Under the pieces are notes generated by a model. The model had not been told where the DNA came from. It saw only the letters and a program-made list of their open reading frames with translations, and did not search any database. From NCBI RefSeq assembly GCF_965363235.1, contig NC_134848.1:63864681-63928680 (forward strand): 64,000 nucleotides of DNA, given 5' to 3'. Position numbers and translations under genes: made by a program. Within the stretch, counting starts at the first letter, position 1. Each line of letters begins with the position of its first letter. The DNA is from Mytilus galloprovincialis (lineage: Eukaryota > Mollusca > Bivalvia > Mytilida > Mytilidae). Positions 23,650 to 36,020 of the stretch are shown here, one piece after another.

Positions 23650-23877
23650 TTGCAAATCATTTTGCACTGACATGGAAACCAGAGGGGAAAAGGAAAGTTG
23701 GACGTCCCAAAACTACCTGGAGATGGACTGTAGAGACAGAACGAACATCACTTGGATTGAACAGCTGGGCTTCAGCAAGAACAGTAGCTAAAGACCGTGT
23801 GAGATGGAAACAATGTATCAGGGCCTTAAATGCCGACCGGCATGAAGAGGATAGGTGAGGTGAGTTGCAAATCATTT
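23650..23877 (+). mobile_element. 5'-truncated LINE 3' end with 13-bp target duplication
   Basis: A plus-strand frame across 23673-23854 reads WKPEGKRKVGRPKTTWRWTV, then ERTSLGLNSW, DRVRWKQCIRALNADRHEED and stops. This is a typical RTE/L2-like reverse-transcriptase ORF terminus. The stop is followed by a short GGTGA-type tail (aggtgaggtgag). The 202-bp insert is bounded by perfect 13-bp copies of TTGCAAATCATTT at 23650-23662 and 23865-23877. It is therefore a short, 5'-truncated, fairly young target-primed insertion. Confidence 0.85.
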
Positions 23878-24339
23878 ATGTTCCTATTTCTTTCCACATT
23901 GTGACCATTAATTGAACCCCAATCAATACTGAATGGAATCATCAAGGGGAAATCTTCAATGACACTCAAGAAGAAAGCAAGAAGCAGATTAATATCACAA
24001 TAAACAACCACAAGATATTTGTCATATAATAATGTTAGAATCATATGGAAGGAAATGAGACAGTCAGATTCCATGAGTTATGGTGATTAAGAAGAAACAA
24101 TCAACAGTTAATTACAGCCTGATAATTAACCCCAAACTATGGTCGTTTTATGCCAAGGATAATGGAGTTTCTCTTGGACTCTAATATCAATGCAATCAGG
24201 GATACATGTATTGTTCTTGACAAATTATTTAGTACCAAGTTAGAGTGGCACTTGTAGTAAACCTTCATTTATTTTAAATAGTTATAAAATGTCACCTAAC
24301 TTGATTGAAAAATCTCACATGTAATACGGTTGGATGCAG

Positions 24340-24450
24340 GATTTTCTCATTGTTTTGAAGACCCATTGGTCAGGCTTTGGGCTGTTTCCAACATTTTGTT
24401 TGGGTTCTTGTCTCTTCAATACATTCCCTATTTCCATTCTCATTTCTAAA
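24340..24450 (-). repeat. Interspersed 'aatgtgtcaaagagacaac' family copy
   Basis: Minus strand starts 'gagaatggaaatagggaatgtattgaagagacaag' and continues to 'cctgaccaatgggtcttcaaaacaatgag'. A diverged member of the family. Confidence 0.6.
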
Positions 24451-24649
24451 TTAGATCTTTGATGTGGTATCTGGGATGCGTGACAAATATTTTTTTTCAA
24501 ACAAGAAATCAAAAATGGCAGCAACTGATTGATCATAAAATTTCAGGGCTAAACATTGATTTATTTCCTCTGCCAGCCATTATTACTCTTCAGGAAGCAT
24601 CAATATTTTTATGCATGCCACAATCGACATCAAATTTTTAATCCCTAAA

Positions 24650-24870
24650 TTCCATTAGTTTATTACCCTTATCACGTTAAAATATTCTTTGAGATCATCC
24701 CTCCTGACTTTTATGTTTGTTTCTTCATTAATTATTTATCCTTAAAATCCATTATTTTATAACACTAAATAATTCTAAAATATCCTTTGAGAACATCCCT
24801 ACTCCTAAAATCCATTAATTTGTAACACTAAATAATTCTAAACTATCCTTTGAGAACATCCCCACTGACT
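24650..24870. repeat. Diverged tandem repeat, about 3 units
   Basis: The core 'taacactaaataattctaaa.tatcctttgagaacatccc' occurs at about 24761 and 24826. A more diverged version ('ttaaaatattctttgagatcatccc') starts near 24676, and 'gacttttatgttt' follows two of them. Confidence 0.7.
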
Positions 24871-25089
24871 TTAATGTTTATTTCTCAGAGCTAGAAGCAT
24901 CAATCAATTCAACATTTCAGCATCATATAGTAATTCTTAACCCTTCTTCATCATGTTCATGTCAAAGCATGTTAAAGTTTCAGTATAAAATCAATTGCAT
25001 GTCTAACTTTAGGTTGCTGGTTTATACCAAGGTTGAATCATGCAACAGGATAGGAAGTTCAGCTTTCATACAAAATTAAAATCCATAAA

Positions 25090-25550
25090 ACAAACAAGAA
25101 TGTGTCCATAGTACACGGATGCCCAACTCGCACTATCATTTTCTATGTTCAGTGGACCGTGACATTGGGTAAAAACTTTAATTTGGAATAAAAATTAGAA
25201 ATATCATATCATAGGGAACATGTGTACTAAGTTTCAAGTTGATGTAACTTTAACTTCATCAAAAACTACCTTGACCAAAAACTTAAACCTGAATTTCGCA
25301 TTATCATTTTCTATGTTCAGTGGACCATGAAATTGGGGTCAAAACTATAATTTGGCATTAAAATTAGAAAGATCATATCATGGGGAACATGTGTACTAAG
25401 TTTGAAGTTGATTGGACTTCAACTTCATCAAAAACTACCTTGACCAAAAACTTTAACCTGAAGCGAACGGACGCACAGACGGAAGAACGAACGGACGCAC
25501 AGACCAGAAAACATAATGCCCCTCTACTAACGTAGGTGGGGTATAATTAA
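25090..25550 (+). repeat. Interspersed 'aagaatgtgtccatagtacac' family copy
   Basis: Head 'aagaatgtgtccatagtacacggatgcccaactcgcac', two body units ('ttctatgttcagtggacc' at about 25140 and 25310), then 'cgaacggacgcacagac' and 'accagaaaacataatgcccctctac'. As at 16295-16815, the body is internally duplicated, so the duplication is a family trait. Confidence 0.75.
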
Positions 25551-27049
25551 AAGGAGCTAAGATTTCAATGCAGAATTTGTTACTTTTAAAATATAAGTGC
25601 AATATCAGTTACAGATCCAGGGAAGGGGAGGGGTCCCCACCCCCTCTTTTTTTTTGGATGATCACTGCATTTTAATGGGGATATTGCTTGGAACCCCCTC
25701 CCCCTTTAATCTGTGTTGGGAACCCCCCTTTTTTAGAACTGCCTAATCTCCCAGTTGCACATGTACAGTGTCCACCTTACAATTATTCCATATGTACCAA
25801 GAATACTTGAAATATTGGCAACTGGCTACTGACCAAACCATAGTCCATGGCCAGTGAACCCTAAAATTGAAGGTCAAGAAGATGAAACCTGCCAGTCAAA
25901 AATAAATGACCAGCTGCTTATAGCATGAGTGTATCTTAGAAAGACTTTACCAAGTAACTTTAACCTATATCATGAGGATAAGGTCAGGTGAATCCCTACC
26001 GAACAGTAATGTAGTTGTTGCAAGAAACCATTATACCAAATATAGTTATCCTATAAGGCATTATCAGTGAGTATTTCATTTTTTTAAATGACGGTGCAAC
26101 AGGGCAAGTATTTAAACGAGTTTTTAAAACTTGCCTCCAGTACGTCGAATGAGCATGCCCGAAAGAGTATAAGTCACAGCTCATGAAAGGTCTCCGAATT
26201 TGGATATTTTCTTAAAAATTGTCACTCTGTGGGGGAAAAGATTGTTTCAAAGACAAATTTAGCAAGTACAACTTTGTATGGTTTCAGAGGAGTTGAAGCT
26301 CAATGAAATCTATCTCTCCCTTCAGTGGTATAGATTATACATGTATAATAAAAGTGTAATACTAATTTGGGAATCAATTAACAAACATTTTTATCTGCTG
26401 TTACAATTCTTGTCTGACATATAATCAATTATTGTATAGTAGATATTCATACAAACAATTAAGATTTGTTAGATAATATTCAACTACATTTTGTAATATG
26501 CAATTAATAATAATTATCCAATCAATTAACAGTGGAACAATTAAAATTAATTTGTGCACATTGATTCAATTTTGGCATTTATGCCATATTTATTGATATA
26601 ATTTGAACAGAGTCCACAAACATATTAATTTCAATAGTTTTTCAAATGCTAAATACATGTATTTTGATAAAAAATAATTTAATGAGATAATCAATTTAAA
26701 AACACCAAGCACAGCCACATATCAATTTTCATTTAAATTTTGTATTGAAATATATATATATATATATATATACTGTTTTTTTTTGACAAACAAGCATAAT
26801 CCCGTGAAAGAAAAAACATTTTTTTTTACCATTTCCTTGGGAAAAAAGAAAAATTTACAAAATGACACTTACTCGTTAACTGTAATGACATAAAAACGTA
26901 AAAAATATCCTTTGACCAAATTCCTCGAAACCATGTTCTGGAATTTCATTACCGGTAGCATTAAATTACCTTTGAAAATAATCTATTTATTAATCAATTT
27001 CATTATTAACTTTTATTACAACTAGTATCTCAATTGTTTGTAAAACAAT

Positions 27050-29065
27050 TGAAAGGTCTTTCCTGTAAAAGTGATGTTTTCGTAATGTACCTTGTACGAC
27101 CTTTCGTTTGATATACGACAAGCATACCTTCTGAAACTTTCCGCTTTTAACACTTAATGACCTCATCCGCCTACATTTTTGAGATCGGAATTATGATATA
27201 AATAACATAGAGTAGATGAGCTTTCATTTGATATGCAACAACTCTATGTTCTAGAAAGTTTGATTTTTGCACTTAATAACCCTATCCAACTAATTTTTGG
27301 AGGTCGGGATTTGATATTTCCAATGTACACATCATGACCTTTCATTTAATATACAACAACCCTATCTTAAAAGAAAATTTACTTTTTGCACTCAATGACC
27401 CCATCCAACCCATTTTTGTGAGACGTCAATTTGAAATTTGAAATGTACGCTTTATGTTCTTTCATTTGATATGCGACAACCTTACCATCTGAGAAATTTG
27501 AATGTTTGCACTAAATGACCCCACGGTCACCCGTCCTCCTGGGATGAAAAGGGGGTTTACAATTTTCATTTTTAAGTAGAGTTTATTAAGACCTTCAATT
27601 TGATATATCAGATGACCCATTTGATAAAGTTCAAAAAATGATGCAATATCAACTAATCTATATAAATAGAAGTTATGAAACTTGCAAAGTCAATGCAAAA
27701 CTTGAAAATTTCAAATTGAATTTTTGGCGTTTTTTTCCATGGAATGTTTTTGGTATTTGGTCAAACATATAACTATGTTAACCTCTTCAATTTCTAAAAC
27801 ATTTTAAGAGGTACGCTCTTGTTGATTCAGAAATACATGCTTCCGCCCGTAAAACTTCAAACTGCATTATCTCTACAACGACAATAGATATCTAAAATCT
27901 GTTAAATGATAAATGATCTACAGTTGAAGGACAACATTATAGAAAAAGAATTGGGACAATTTCAAAGTTCACCAAGGTCACAATTAATCATCAAATATAT
28001 GATGCAATACCATACTTAAGAACTGGAAGTCGTAGAGACATGAGACTAGCACCATTCAACTCAGGACCACTTGACCTTTCAAATATCACAAGGTCAAGGT
28101 CATAGTATAATGTTAAGGTCAAGGTGAAATTTCATCATGACCTGACATTGACCTCAAATTGAAGGTCTGGAATTACTGATCATCTTTGCAGTTTATAGTA
28201 GATTGATATCTGTTGCCTTTGAAAAGATATACACAAAATACTACACTTTTAAGAATCATCCCGTTGTAACTTTTGAACAGACGGTCGGATATTTTTGGGC
28301 TTATTATATAAAATGTAGAGCTCGTCGAGAGGAACAAATTATACGCTGTATGTATGCAGCAAAGTCTTATCGTTTTCCTAATATGTAATCTTGAAATTGC
28401 AGCGTAATTTTTTTTTTGCACTCTGTGACCTTTGACCTTGGGTGCATATTGAAGGTCACATGAATTAAAGATTATTGGTGAAGGTCCCAAGTCTCTACGA
28501 CTTCCGGTTCTGGAAATACAATTTTTCTTAAATTGTACACAATTTTTCAAGGGGAATAACTCCTTATAAGGGTTAATAACAAAATGATTGTATATGTTCA
28601 TTAACATTGCCATCTGTTCCTGTACATGGTACCGTTTTCAAATCAATTCTATCTCTTATACTTTTTGAGAAAAATGCAAAGGAAAGAAATTGTTTCAAGG
28701 GGATATAACTCTCATAGGGGTCAATGAAATCCTATTCAACCTCATATGGTAATAAATCATGATGAGATATACCTATTGTCCAAATAATGTCATGATATCT
28801 TTAAAAACAACGAGGGGGTGCCGTGTTGAAAAAAATCAATAAAAGGGAGATAACTTCTAAAGAGGATGATGAAATCCTTAACCGGGTCATTTGGTAAAAC
28901 TGCATGATGAGGTCTATCAATGGTCCATATTTGGTCTTGGTAACTTTAACAGAAAGAAGGGGCGGGCATGTCAAAAAAATGTTGGAAGAAAAAAAAGAAA
29001 AAAAAGAAAAAAAAAAAACATTAGAAAAACAATAAGGTCTTTCCCATGTAGGGGAAAGACCTTAA
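27050..29065. repeat. Composite repeat with four ~118-bp units and a terminal hairpin
   Basis: Between about 27085 and 27525 four diverged units recur, each with 'ctttcatttgatatgcgacaa', a phrase like 'tttttgcacttaatgaccccatcc' and 'aatgtac'. Farther right, 'ggaagtcgtagagac' at 28026 is inverted at 28491 ('gtctctacgacttcc'). The region ends at 29034-29063 in a near-perfect hairpin AAGGTCTTTCCC / GGGGAAAGACCTT. The left edge also has 'aaaggtctttcc' (27051). I cannot assign it to a known superfamily. The 146-codon open frame at 28173-28613 lies inside it and is not gene-like. Confidence 0.5.
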
Positions 29066-29364
29066 ATATTGTGTCAGTTTCAACTGAGAATTGATTATCA
29101 GTATTTACAGATTCTGTACGATGATGATTCACGGACTCGTTCTGTTAGATTACCATATACAATACTTATTGTGACGATAGAAAATTAAGTTATCCTAGAA
29201 TTCTAGGGTGAATAACTGTCTACCCACACACAGTTTATTAAAGAGTAAATAATAAATAAATGACTCAAGTGTTGGTTTCTGTGTCAAGGACAATATAAGC
29301 TGAATATAAATGGACCTAATAAAAAATATATACCTAGTTTCAAATATAAAAACAAAAACATGCA

Positions 29365-29500
29365 AATAAAATTGTGAATAGATGTGTCAAAGAGATGTAA
29401 TTATATAACAACATGATCAAAGTGCGGAAAACATTAGAAGGCCACCATTGAATGGATAGTCAACTCATGAGAAAATCCAGCGCCAGAAGCTGAAGAATGG
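29365..29500 (+). repeat. Interspersed 'aatgtgtcaaagagacaac' family copy
   Basis: 'attgtgaatagatgtgtcaaagagatgtaa' through 'acattagaaggccaccattgaatgg' and 'gaaaatccagcgccagaagc'. A piece of the 'agatgtggtatgagtggcaatatgagaca' family follows at about 29790-29885. Confidence 0.55.
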
Positions 29501-30939
29501 AGAACAGATATATCTAAATGTCCAGTGGCAAATATTTCATGCATGTTCAGAACTAGAGAGTGGTTTAGAGTATGAAAGACATAGAAATTTTTTGTAGAAA
29601 ATAAATGGAAAAGTAAGAATCTTTCTCAGCGTTAACTAATGAAGGTATAATTCTGACTTCTGTCAAATTTGTTACATACTGCGAAATGATGCTAGAGGAA
29701 AATATTGGTTGCGAAAAAGTTATTTGTCTCTTAAAATTGACTGAAAATAAGAATCTCAAAAATACCATTATTAGATATAGATAGATATAAGAAGATGTGG
29801 TATGAGTGGCAATATGAGACAACACTCAATCCAAGTCATAATTTATAAAAGTTAACCATTATAGGTCAAAGTATATTTAAAACATTTAAAACATTTCAAT
29901 GTTTATATATGTATAGATATGCCTGAGGCAAACAGTACAAGTTCCACAACATTTCAACATAAGAAATAAGTAGTCCTTGACAAACAAGTCATTGTACATT
30001 TTTAGAAGAACTGGTACCTACTAGCTACTAAGACAAACTGACCTGATAATATAATTATCCATGACACCTGGTGTTAAATCTTCCCCAAATATCCGATTTA
30101 ATTTTTGACTTACCTTTCCGTAATAATTTGGTCAAATACACCTCAAGTGGAAATACTAACATAACTTTTATCATCCATTAAATTATAGTCCATTTAAACC
30201 AACGTAGCATTTTCAAATGTACTCTACTGAGTCCTTGTACAAATTGTGTTTTTATTATAATTCAAAATATTAAGATTAAAATAAATACTTCAGAATGAGG
30301 TTAGGAACCCAGGTGTTATGTTATGTATATATCTGGAAAATTGAAAAATAAGGTGACATCAAATATGTTTTTACATACTGTGCTCTTTGATGTTGTTTTC
30401 AAGTACAAGATCAAAGGCTAACTCTCATGGGGTTCACCAGAGGGGGTAAAGGTTACATGTTGAATTTAAACTATTCAATACTTATTTTAATTCATCCATC
30501 ATTTATACCACTTTACACAAAACTGTAACAATAACTTTATTTATAAGATTAATTAGATAAGCAAATCATCTATCTTTTAACCAGACTATACATGTATTAG
30601 TATAGAAGACTGAAAAGGCCATCATTTATATGAATAAATTATTCTTGAAAACATACTCAATTAGCTTGCATTACAGGTTTTTATTTAATTTTTGCAGATG
30701 ATTTATTTTATGTAAATCTTCAATTTGTTCTAAAAGTGTCAAAATCAGTCAAAAATAAAAATAAACATTTTTTAAATAAATGCTATATTCTCCCCCCTTT
30801 TCCTTCATGGCCCCTCTGACTTTATCAGAGTATCAATATCTCTTTATAAACCTATAAACAATCAATTATCAGGTGATAACAATCAATCACTATAAGATCA
30901 ATAGTCTAACTGATAATCAATGTCAGAGGGGGATACTTA

Positions 30940-31125
30940 CTCTAAGACCTAATATCATTTATATGCTTATATCAAAAGGGGGGAAGAGGTTACTTACTAA
31001 GGCCTAACATCATTTATAAGCTTATATCAAAAGGGGGGAGGGGGTTACTTACTAAGGCCTAACATCATTTATATGCTTAAAACAAAAGGGGGGAGGGGGT
31101 TACTTACTAAGGCCTAACATCATTT
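30940..31125. repeat. ~59-bp tandem repeat, 3-4 copies
   Basis: Units of 'ggttacttactaaggcctaacatcatttat' plus 'atcaaaaggggggag' recur with starts near 30930, 30990, 31050 and 31105. The purine-rich 'aaaggggggaggggg' joins units. Confidence 0.85.
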
Positions 31126-32332
31126 ATTCTGTTTATAAATGTACTAAATTTATACAGTTCTTATTTAAACTTGCCATCACTGGCATCAGCATTACTTTTA
31201 AATACTGTGGATTGTTTTTAAAAAAAAATAGGGGGGAAAAGGGGGGGGTCATTTTTTCGTGGAATAAAGAAATTTGTGGAAATTTGAATTCTAAGTTTCG
31301 CCAATTTGCATACAAACAAATAGTAAGTTTGTTATTAGTTGGAACACTTAAATTGTGGTCCAAACTTTTATCATCCTTTTCCTTATTATTATATATCATA
31401 TTATTTTTAAGTCTGCATTCAATTTTTTATCAAATCATAAAAATGGAAATTCTGAAGATAAGAACTCATTATTTAATATATCTTTCAATAAAAGATGCTT
31501 TATGACATTGAAAGCACATTGACAACAAATTCCAAAACAAGAGCATACTTTTTATAAAATTATGGTTCCCACTATTTACCAAAGATTTTAAAGGTTTTAT
31601 TCTTCATAATTTTTTTATGTCAAAAAAGCTTTGGGTTATAGGTTAGATAGCTCAGATCATCTCATAGAGTACAACCTAAAGAGTTCAGCTTACTAAAAAC
31701 CTAAAGACACCTCCACACAAATAGTTAGACAAAAAATGTGATACCGGTAACCCCATACACTATAAGCCATTTGCTTTTGTTACAATTTTTTTTCAACTTC
31801 AGCAGTTTTTAGTTTAATTAAACCCAGGTATCAAATATCTGTTAAAAGTGTGTTGATCTTTTATTCTACTAAATCTTCCAAAAATTCCAATTACATTCAC
31901 ATTCTAATCCACCATAGATCAACACTGTTGACTCTAGGATTTGAGAGATCTAAATTATAACATTCTTCAATACATTCTTTTTCAAAAGATAGAAATACCG
32001 TATTCATCCAATTATAAGTTAAGAGGCTGTTGAATTTTTCTGAAAGGACAAGTAAATAGTCCTCCAGTGCAAGAAAACTATATTTATGAAATTTGAAAGT
32101 GGAATATGAACTGGATATTTTTAGTTTAACAATGCTTTTTAAGATCTGAACATTTGTGTCTTAAAAGCCTGAAGAAAATAAGACGAAAATAATCTACGAG
32201 TTAAATCAGAAAACAAAAGATGATGTAAGAGTGAAAGAAAACTTATTGACAACAGAGATGTTCTTACTTTTCATTGAACAATTCTTATATCTTATTAATG
32301 TTTTCTGTCAATTTTTGTTCTATAGCAGTGTC

Positions 32333-32588
32333 TGTTAAAGCAGGAGTTTATGGGATTATTCTGGTACTTTCTGTAAAAAAAATATTTCTAGAACAAAAGG
32401 CAAAAGTCTACATTATGGCAGAGAATACATTGCTTCTAACTCACCATTAGGGATATGTCTGATAAAGCAGAGTTAATGGGATAATAATAGTACTTTCTGT
32501 AAAAAAAGGTCTTTCTAGAACAAAAAAGCAAAGCTGAGCGCTACGGCAGAGAAAACATTGCTTCTAACTCACCATTAGGATTTGTATC
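32333..32588. repeat. 128-bp tandem duplication spanning the APC exon-1 donor
   Basis: 'tctg.taaagcag...actttctgtaaaaaaa...tttctagaacaaaa...cattgcttctaactcaccattagg' occurs twice, offset by 128 bp. The second copy overlaps the exon end and donor at 32572/32573. The first contains an intact duplicate donor, CCTAATG|gtgagt on the minus strand, with the exon/intron edge at 32444/32445. Confidence 0.85.
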
Positions 32589-32828
32589 CCTACTTTCACC
32601 GCCTCCTCCCTGGGCAAAAACATGGATTCCCTCCTCATCAAACTCGTCAAAACTAGCATCCTCCTCATCCATTTTGGTGGCAGCAGTGGGATTTTTCATC
32701 TCTGTGACTTCATTTTCCAGCTGTGTTACGTTCGTAGAATTGACATTGATTTCTTGTCTCAGTTGGGAGTTTTCACTTCTTAAATTCTCAACCTGTCGTA
32801 AAAGTTCATCATACGATGATGATGCCAT
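32573..32828 (-). CDS. APC: APC first coding exon, N-terminal coiled coil
   Basis: The minus-strand ATG at 32828 starts MASSSYDELLRQVENLRSEN, followed by SQLRQEI, VTQLENEVTEMK and an acidic/Gly stretch (DEEDASFDEFDEEG, QGGGGESR). The exon ends DTNPN plus one G at donor CCTAATG|gtgagt. Human APC begins with a closely similar MAAASYDQLLKQVEALKMEN, the heptad coiled coil through which APC dimerises. I chose this ATG because it aligns with the family start; a farther in-frame ATG (32864) precedes a likely splice acceptor 'ggtttcag' just upstream of 'aacATG', implying a 5' UTR exon elsewhere. APC is the scaffold of the beta-catenin destruction complex and also binds microtubule plus ends. Confidence 0.93.
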
Positions 32829-33354
32829 GTTCTGAAACCTGAAAATGAAATTGTAATGTTTCAATATATAATATTTTTTTTAATATGTAACTTGTATCTT
32901 TTTAATGACTGACAAGAGGGATGCTGGCTTCTTCAATTGGATATTCAGGAACTTTAAAGACCTTACATGTCCTAAACAACAATATGTGACCATATGCATA
33001 TTATAACATTACCCATTCACACTATCATTGACTATATCACATCTCCATGTTCAGTGAAACTTTGATATCTAGGGTCAATTTTAAAAAGTTCAAATCACTT
33101 TGATCATGTGTTCAAAGTTCCAAATAAATTAAACCACAATAAATGATACTACAACTTCATGGCAAACAACTAACTAGAACAAAACTCATGGAATCGATGA
33201 ACAGGAGGACATATACCATGTAGATGCACATACCATAAATATAATGTCCTTCTTTTATAGAAGCCTAGTAGGCATAAAAAGATGCTGATAGGAATTTATA
33301 ACAACAAATTCCCTAATCATATAACATGAATAGGCTAATGAAACCTGTTAGGTT

Positions 33355-33672
33355 GGTTAACAATGAAAATGTTATACAAAGCCAGGTCCTGCCTTACATG
33401 TATGTGAACAGTTCATACCTCTGGCAGAAAAAAAAAAATGTTTTTCTTGGAGAAAAAAAAACATCATTGATTCAAAACCAAAGAATCTATCACAGGTCAA
33501 TTTCAGTGAGCGGTTAACAATGAAAATGTTATACAAAGGCAAGCCAGGTCCTGCCTTACATGTATGTGAACAGTTCATACTTCTGGCAGAAAAAAAAATG
33601 TTTTTCTTGGAGAAAAAAAAACATTATTGATTCAAAACCAAAAGATCTATCACAGGTCAATTTCAGTGATTC
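33355..33672. repeat. ~158-bp tandem duplication
   Basis: 'ggttaacaatgaaaatgtta' to 'cacaggtcaatttcagtga' is present twice (33355 and 33513) with few differences, so it is a recent duplication. Confidence 0.9.
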
Positions 33673-34315
33673 ATAATAACTAAACACCAAACCCAAAGAT
33701 GTGTTTTTAGCTCATCATTCAAACACCTTCAACCAGAGAAAAACATTTAGCAGTATAAATTAAAGCCTGATAATCATATATTGTCAGATGACACAGCTCC
33801 CAGTGGAAACATTAGAATATAAAACAATTTACTAAAATCAAAAAGAAATAAACAAATGTTCCATTGATCAATATATGATATATAGTTACATGTTTCTAAT
33901 GCTTCCAATAACGCTGGAATTCCATCAAGGAGAAAAAAACTTAACCAACATCACATAAATCAATTTGACAATTCTAAAATGAAACGTTTCTGGACTTCAT
34001 ATATAATCCATAGCAAAAAATGAGAGGATTTTAGCAGGCATTAGGCCAAAGCTTCTCAAGTTTATAATCAATATGATCGTGAGGTCTTGACTATCAAATG
34101 GTATGAAACCAAAGAATAATAAGTGTACATTTATGTATGTCTTTAAGCAAAATATTCAGGTCTAAAGAATTATTCTATTCACTGTTTACATGCTAAATAA
34201 ATAAGCTCTTGGGTAGAACTTCTTATTCTATTAATTTATACAAAATAATTACCCAAAGGCACATTCTGACTTCAAATATGAACATAAAAATAGCACTGCT
34301 CATAAACTGGAAATA

Positions 34316-34533
34316 CTGTAAACCAACTTATTTTCGCGGATACTTTATTTCGCGTTTAGCACTTTCTAGCCAAATTCGCGGCAATTTAATTTCGCGATTT
34401 TCAAATGTACTTGGTGTAATTAGGCAAGGAAAGATCTAATTTCTAAATTTTCGCGATGATTTATATTCGCGTTATTTTTCTCCTCGCGAAATTCGCTAAA
34501 ATAAATCGCTCGCGAAAATAAGTTGGTTTACAG
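34316..34533. mobile_element. Palindromic MITE with TA target, second copy
   Basis: Begins CTGTAAACCAACTTATTTTC and ends with the inverse gaaaataagttggtttacag, TA on each side (34314-34315, 34534-34535). At 218 bp it is cleaner than the 16923-17131 copy, and the inner arms 'tttcgcgg / cgcgaaa' pair well. Confidence 0.85.
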
Positions 34534-35802
34534 TATATCATTAATCAAAAAGGTGTTTCATTGTTGCCTCCCCTGTCCCAAATGTACATATTTTTTTTCT
34601 CAAAATGCAATACATGTAACTCCAAAATAATTTCATTAACATAGTGGTACAACTAGTCTGAGACATTTATATATACATCTTTCATATAAATTTCACAAAA
34701 ACATATGGAAAGAGATTTTTACAAGTGACAACACTTACAAGATTGGATGGACCCCCAATTAAAACATTGTAAAAGGTCAATTCGGAGTTCATCAAGTTAA
34801 AATTAAAAATAAAATGAAATGAAAATGTAAATGTGAAAGGATAAAACGATAATTAATTCTTAATCAATTTAAAAAGTATTTATATGAAATTTTTCAAAAT
34901 TTAAGTGATGGGGGAGGGAAAGGGTGGCATCAGCAAATGTGACAGCAACCCAACAAGGCAAAAAACCAAACACAACTACTTACTAGGGTTTATTTTTCTA
35001 CAAAATGCTAATAGAGATAAGAAGATGTGGTATGAGTTTTTTTTTTAATTTCAACAAATAACTAATATCATAAGGTTTTACTTGTCAAATGTTTGTCGTC
35101 AATATTTGGTATAATTCTATGCAATGTACCTCTCCTGTAAAAAGTAACTTATTTATTGCATGATCTTTACCGATATTAAATTCAACAATGTCTCACAGAT
35201 AGACTACTCTGTAAAACAGCATCCAATTTGATCAAATATACAAATAAGCCTGTATAATTCTAAGAATTCAATATCCAATATATAGTTTTTGTGACAATAG
35301 AAATCAATAGGAACTAATGTATGTCACCTGCAGGAGGATGACTCATACTCCAATGTTATATTGATTCTCAAGTTCTACGATAAATCTGGAATTACAGAAG
35401 ACAAAGCACACTAATTTAAACAGTATTAACTACAGCTATAACGATTTAAAGAGTACTTATAGGACAGCAAGTGCACATGAGACAAAGCACAGTAACTAAT
35501 AGAGAATTACTACAGCTATGAATATTCTAAGGGAACTTATAGCACAGCCAGTGCACAAAGGTAGAAATAAAATCCAAAATGTTTCATTATACATGTATGT
35601 TTGTCTATACCATAGATGTAATACCCACTATGGGTATTACATATATGTCTATACTAAGACTATAGCTAGAGTTTCAGCATTTTACTGTTTTGTAATTTTG
35701 GCATTTCATTAATTCTATAATGAAAGCCTGAAGAAACTTTTAATCACAGCAACTTGAATTTTAATAAACAGACTTTACAGGGTTCCAAGCTGCCCATGAT
35801 AG

Positions 35803-36020
35803 TGGGTCTCATTGGGGTCTAAGCGTGATGCGGGATTGCCGATTTTTTGTAAGCGGGACACGTGAAAGTCAAATTATTGTGTCGTGAAAACGGGAGGTCT
35901 AGCGGTACCCTAGAAATGACAAAAGAATGAGAATTGCTTACATACATAGTGTAAGCAGGATACGGGAATATGACAAAACAGTAAGCGGGATCCGGGATCG
36001 GAACCCCCCAATGAGACCCC
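35803..36020. mobile_element. hAT-like MITE with 8-bp target duplication
   Basis: Ends TGGGTCTCATTGGGG and CCCCAATGAGACCCC (one mismatch) are inverted. The octamer CATGATAG occurs immediately outside both ends (35795-35802 and 36021-36028). An 8-bp duplication is the hAT signature. The interior contains 'gtaagcgggacacg' and 'gtaagcgggatccggg'. A decayed relative lies at about 42914-43140 in the opposite orientation. Confidence 0.85.

Larger units (their letters stand above)
19516..32572 (-). other. APC: APC first intron (13 kb to alternative exon)
   Basis: Repeat-rich: tandem arrays (20476-20670, 21365-21545, 22545-22640, 24650-24870, 30940-31125), interspersed repeats (22150-22330, 24340-24450, 25090-25550, 29365-29500, 29790-29885), a LINE 3' end (23650-23877) and a larger composite repeat (27050-29065). 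C runs occur near 23391. A TA microsatellite lies at 26752-26771. No additional exon was recognised. Confidence 0.6.

Noticed and set aside
28173..28613. 146-codon open frame on the minus strand
   Set aside because: Lies within the composite repeat at 27050-29065, lacks recognisable domains and overlaps inverted repeat sequence.
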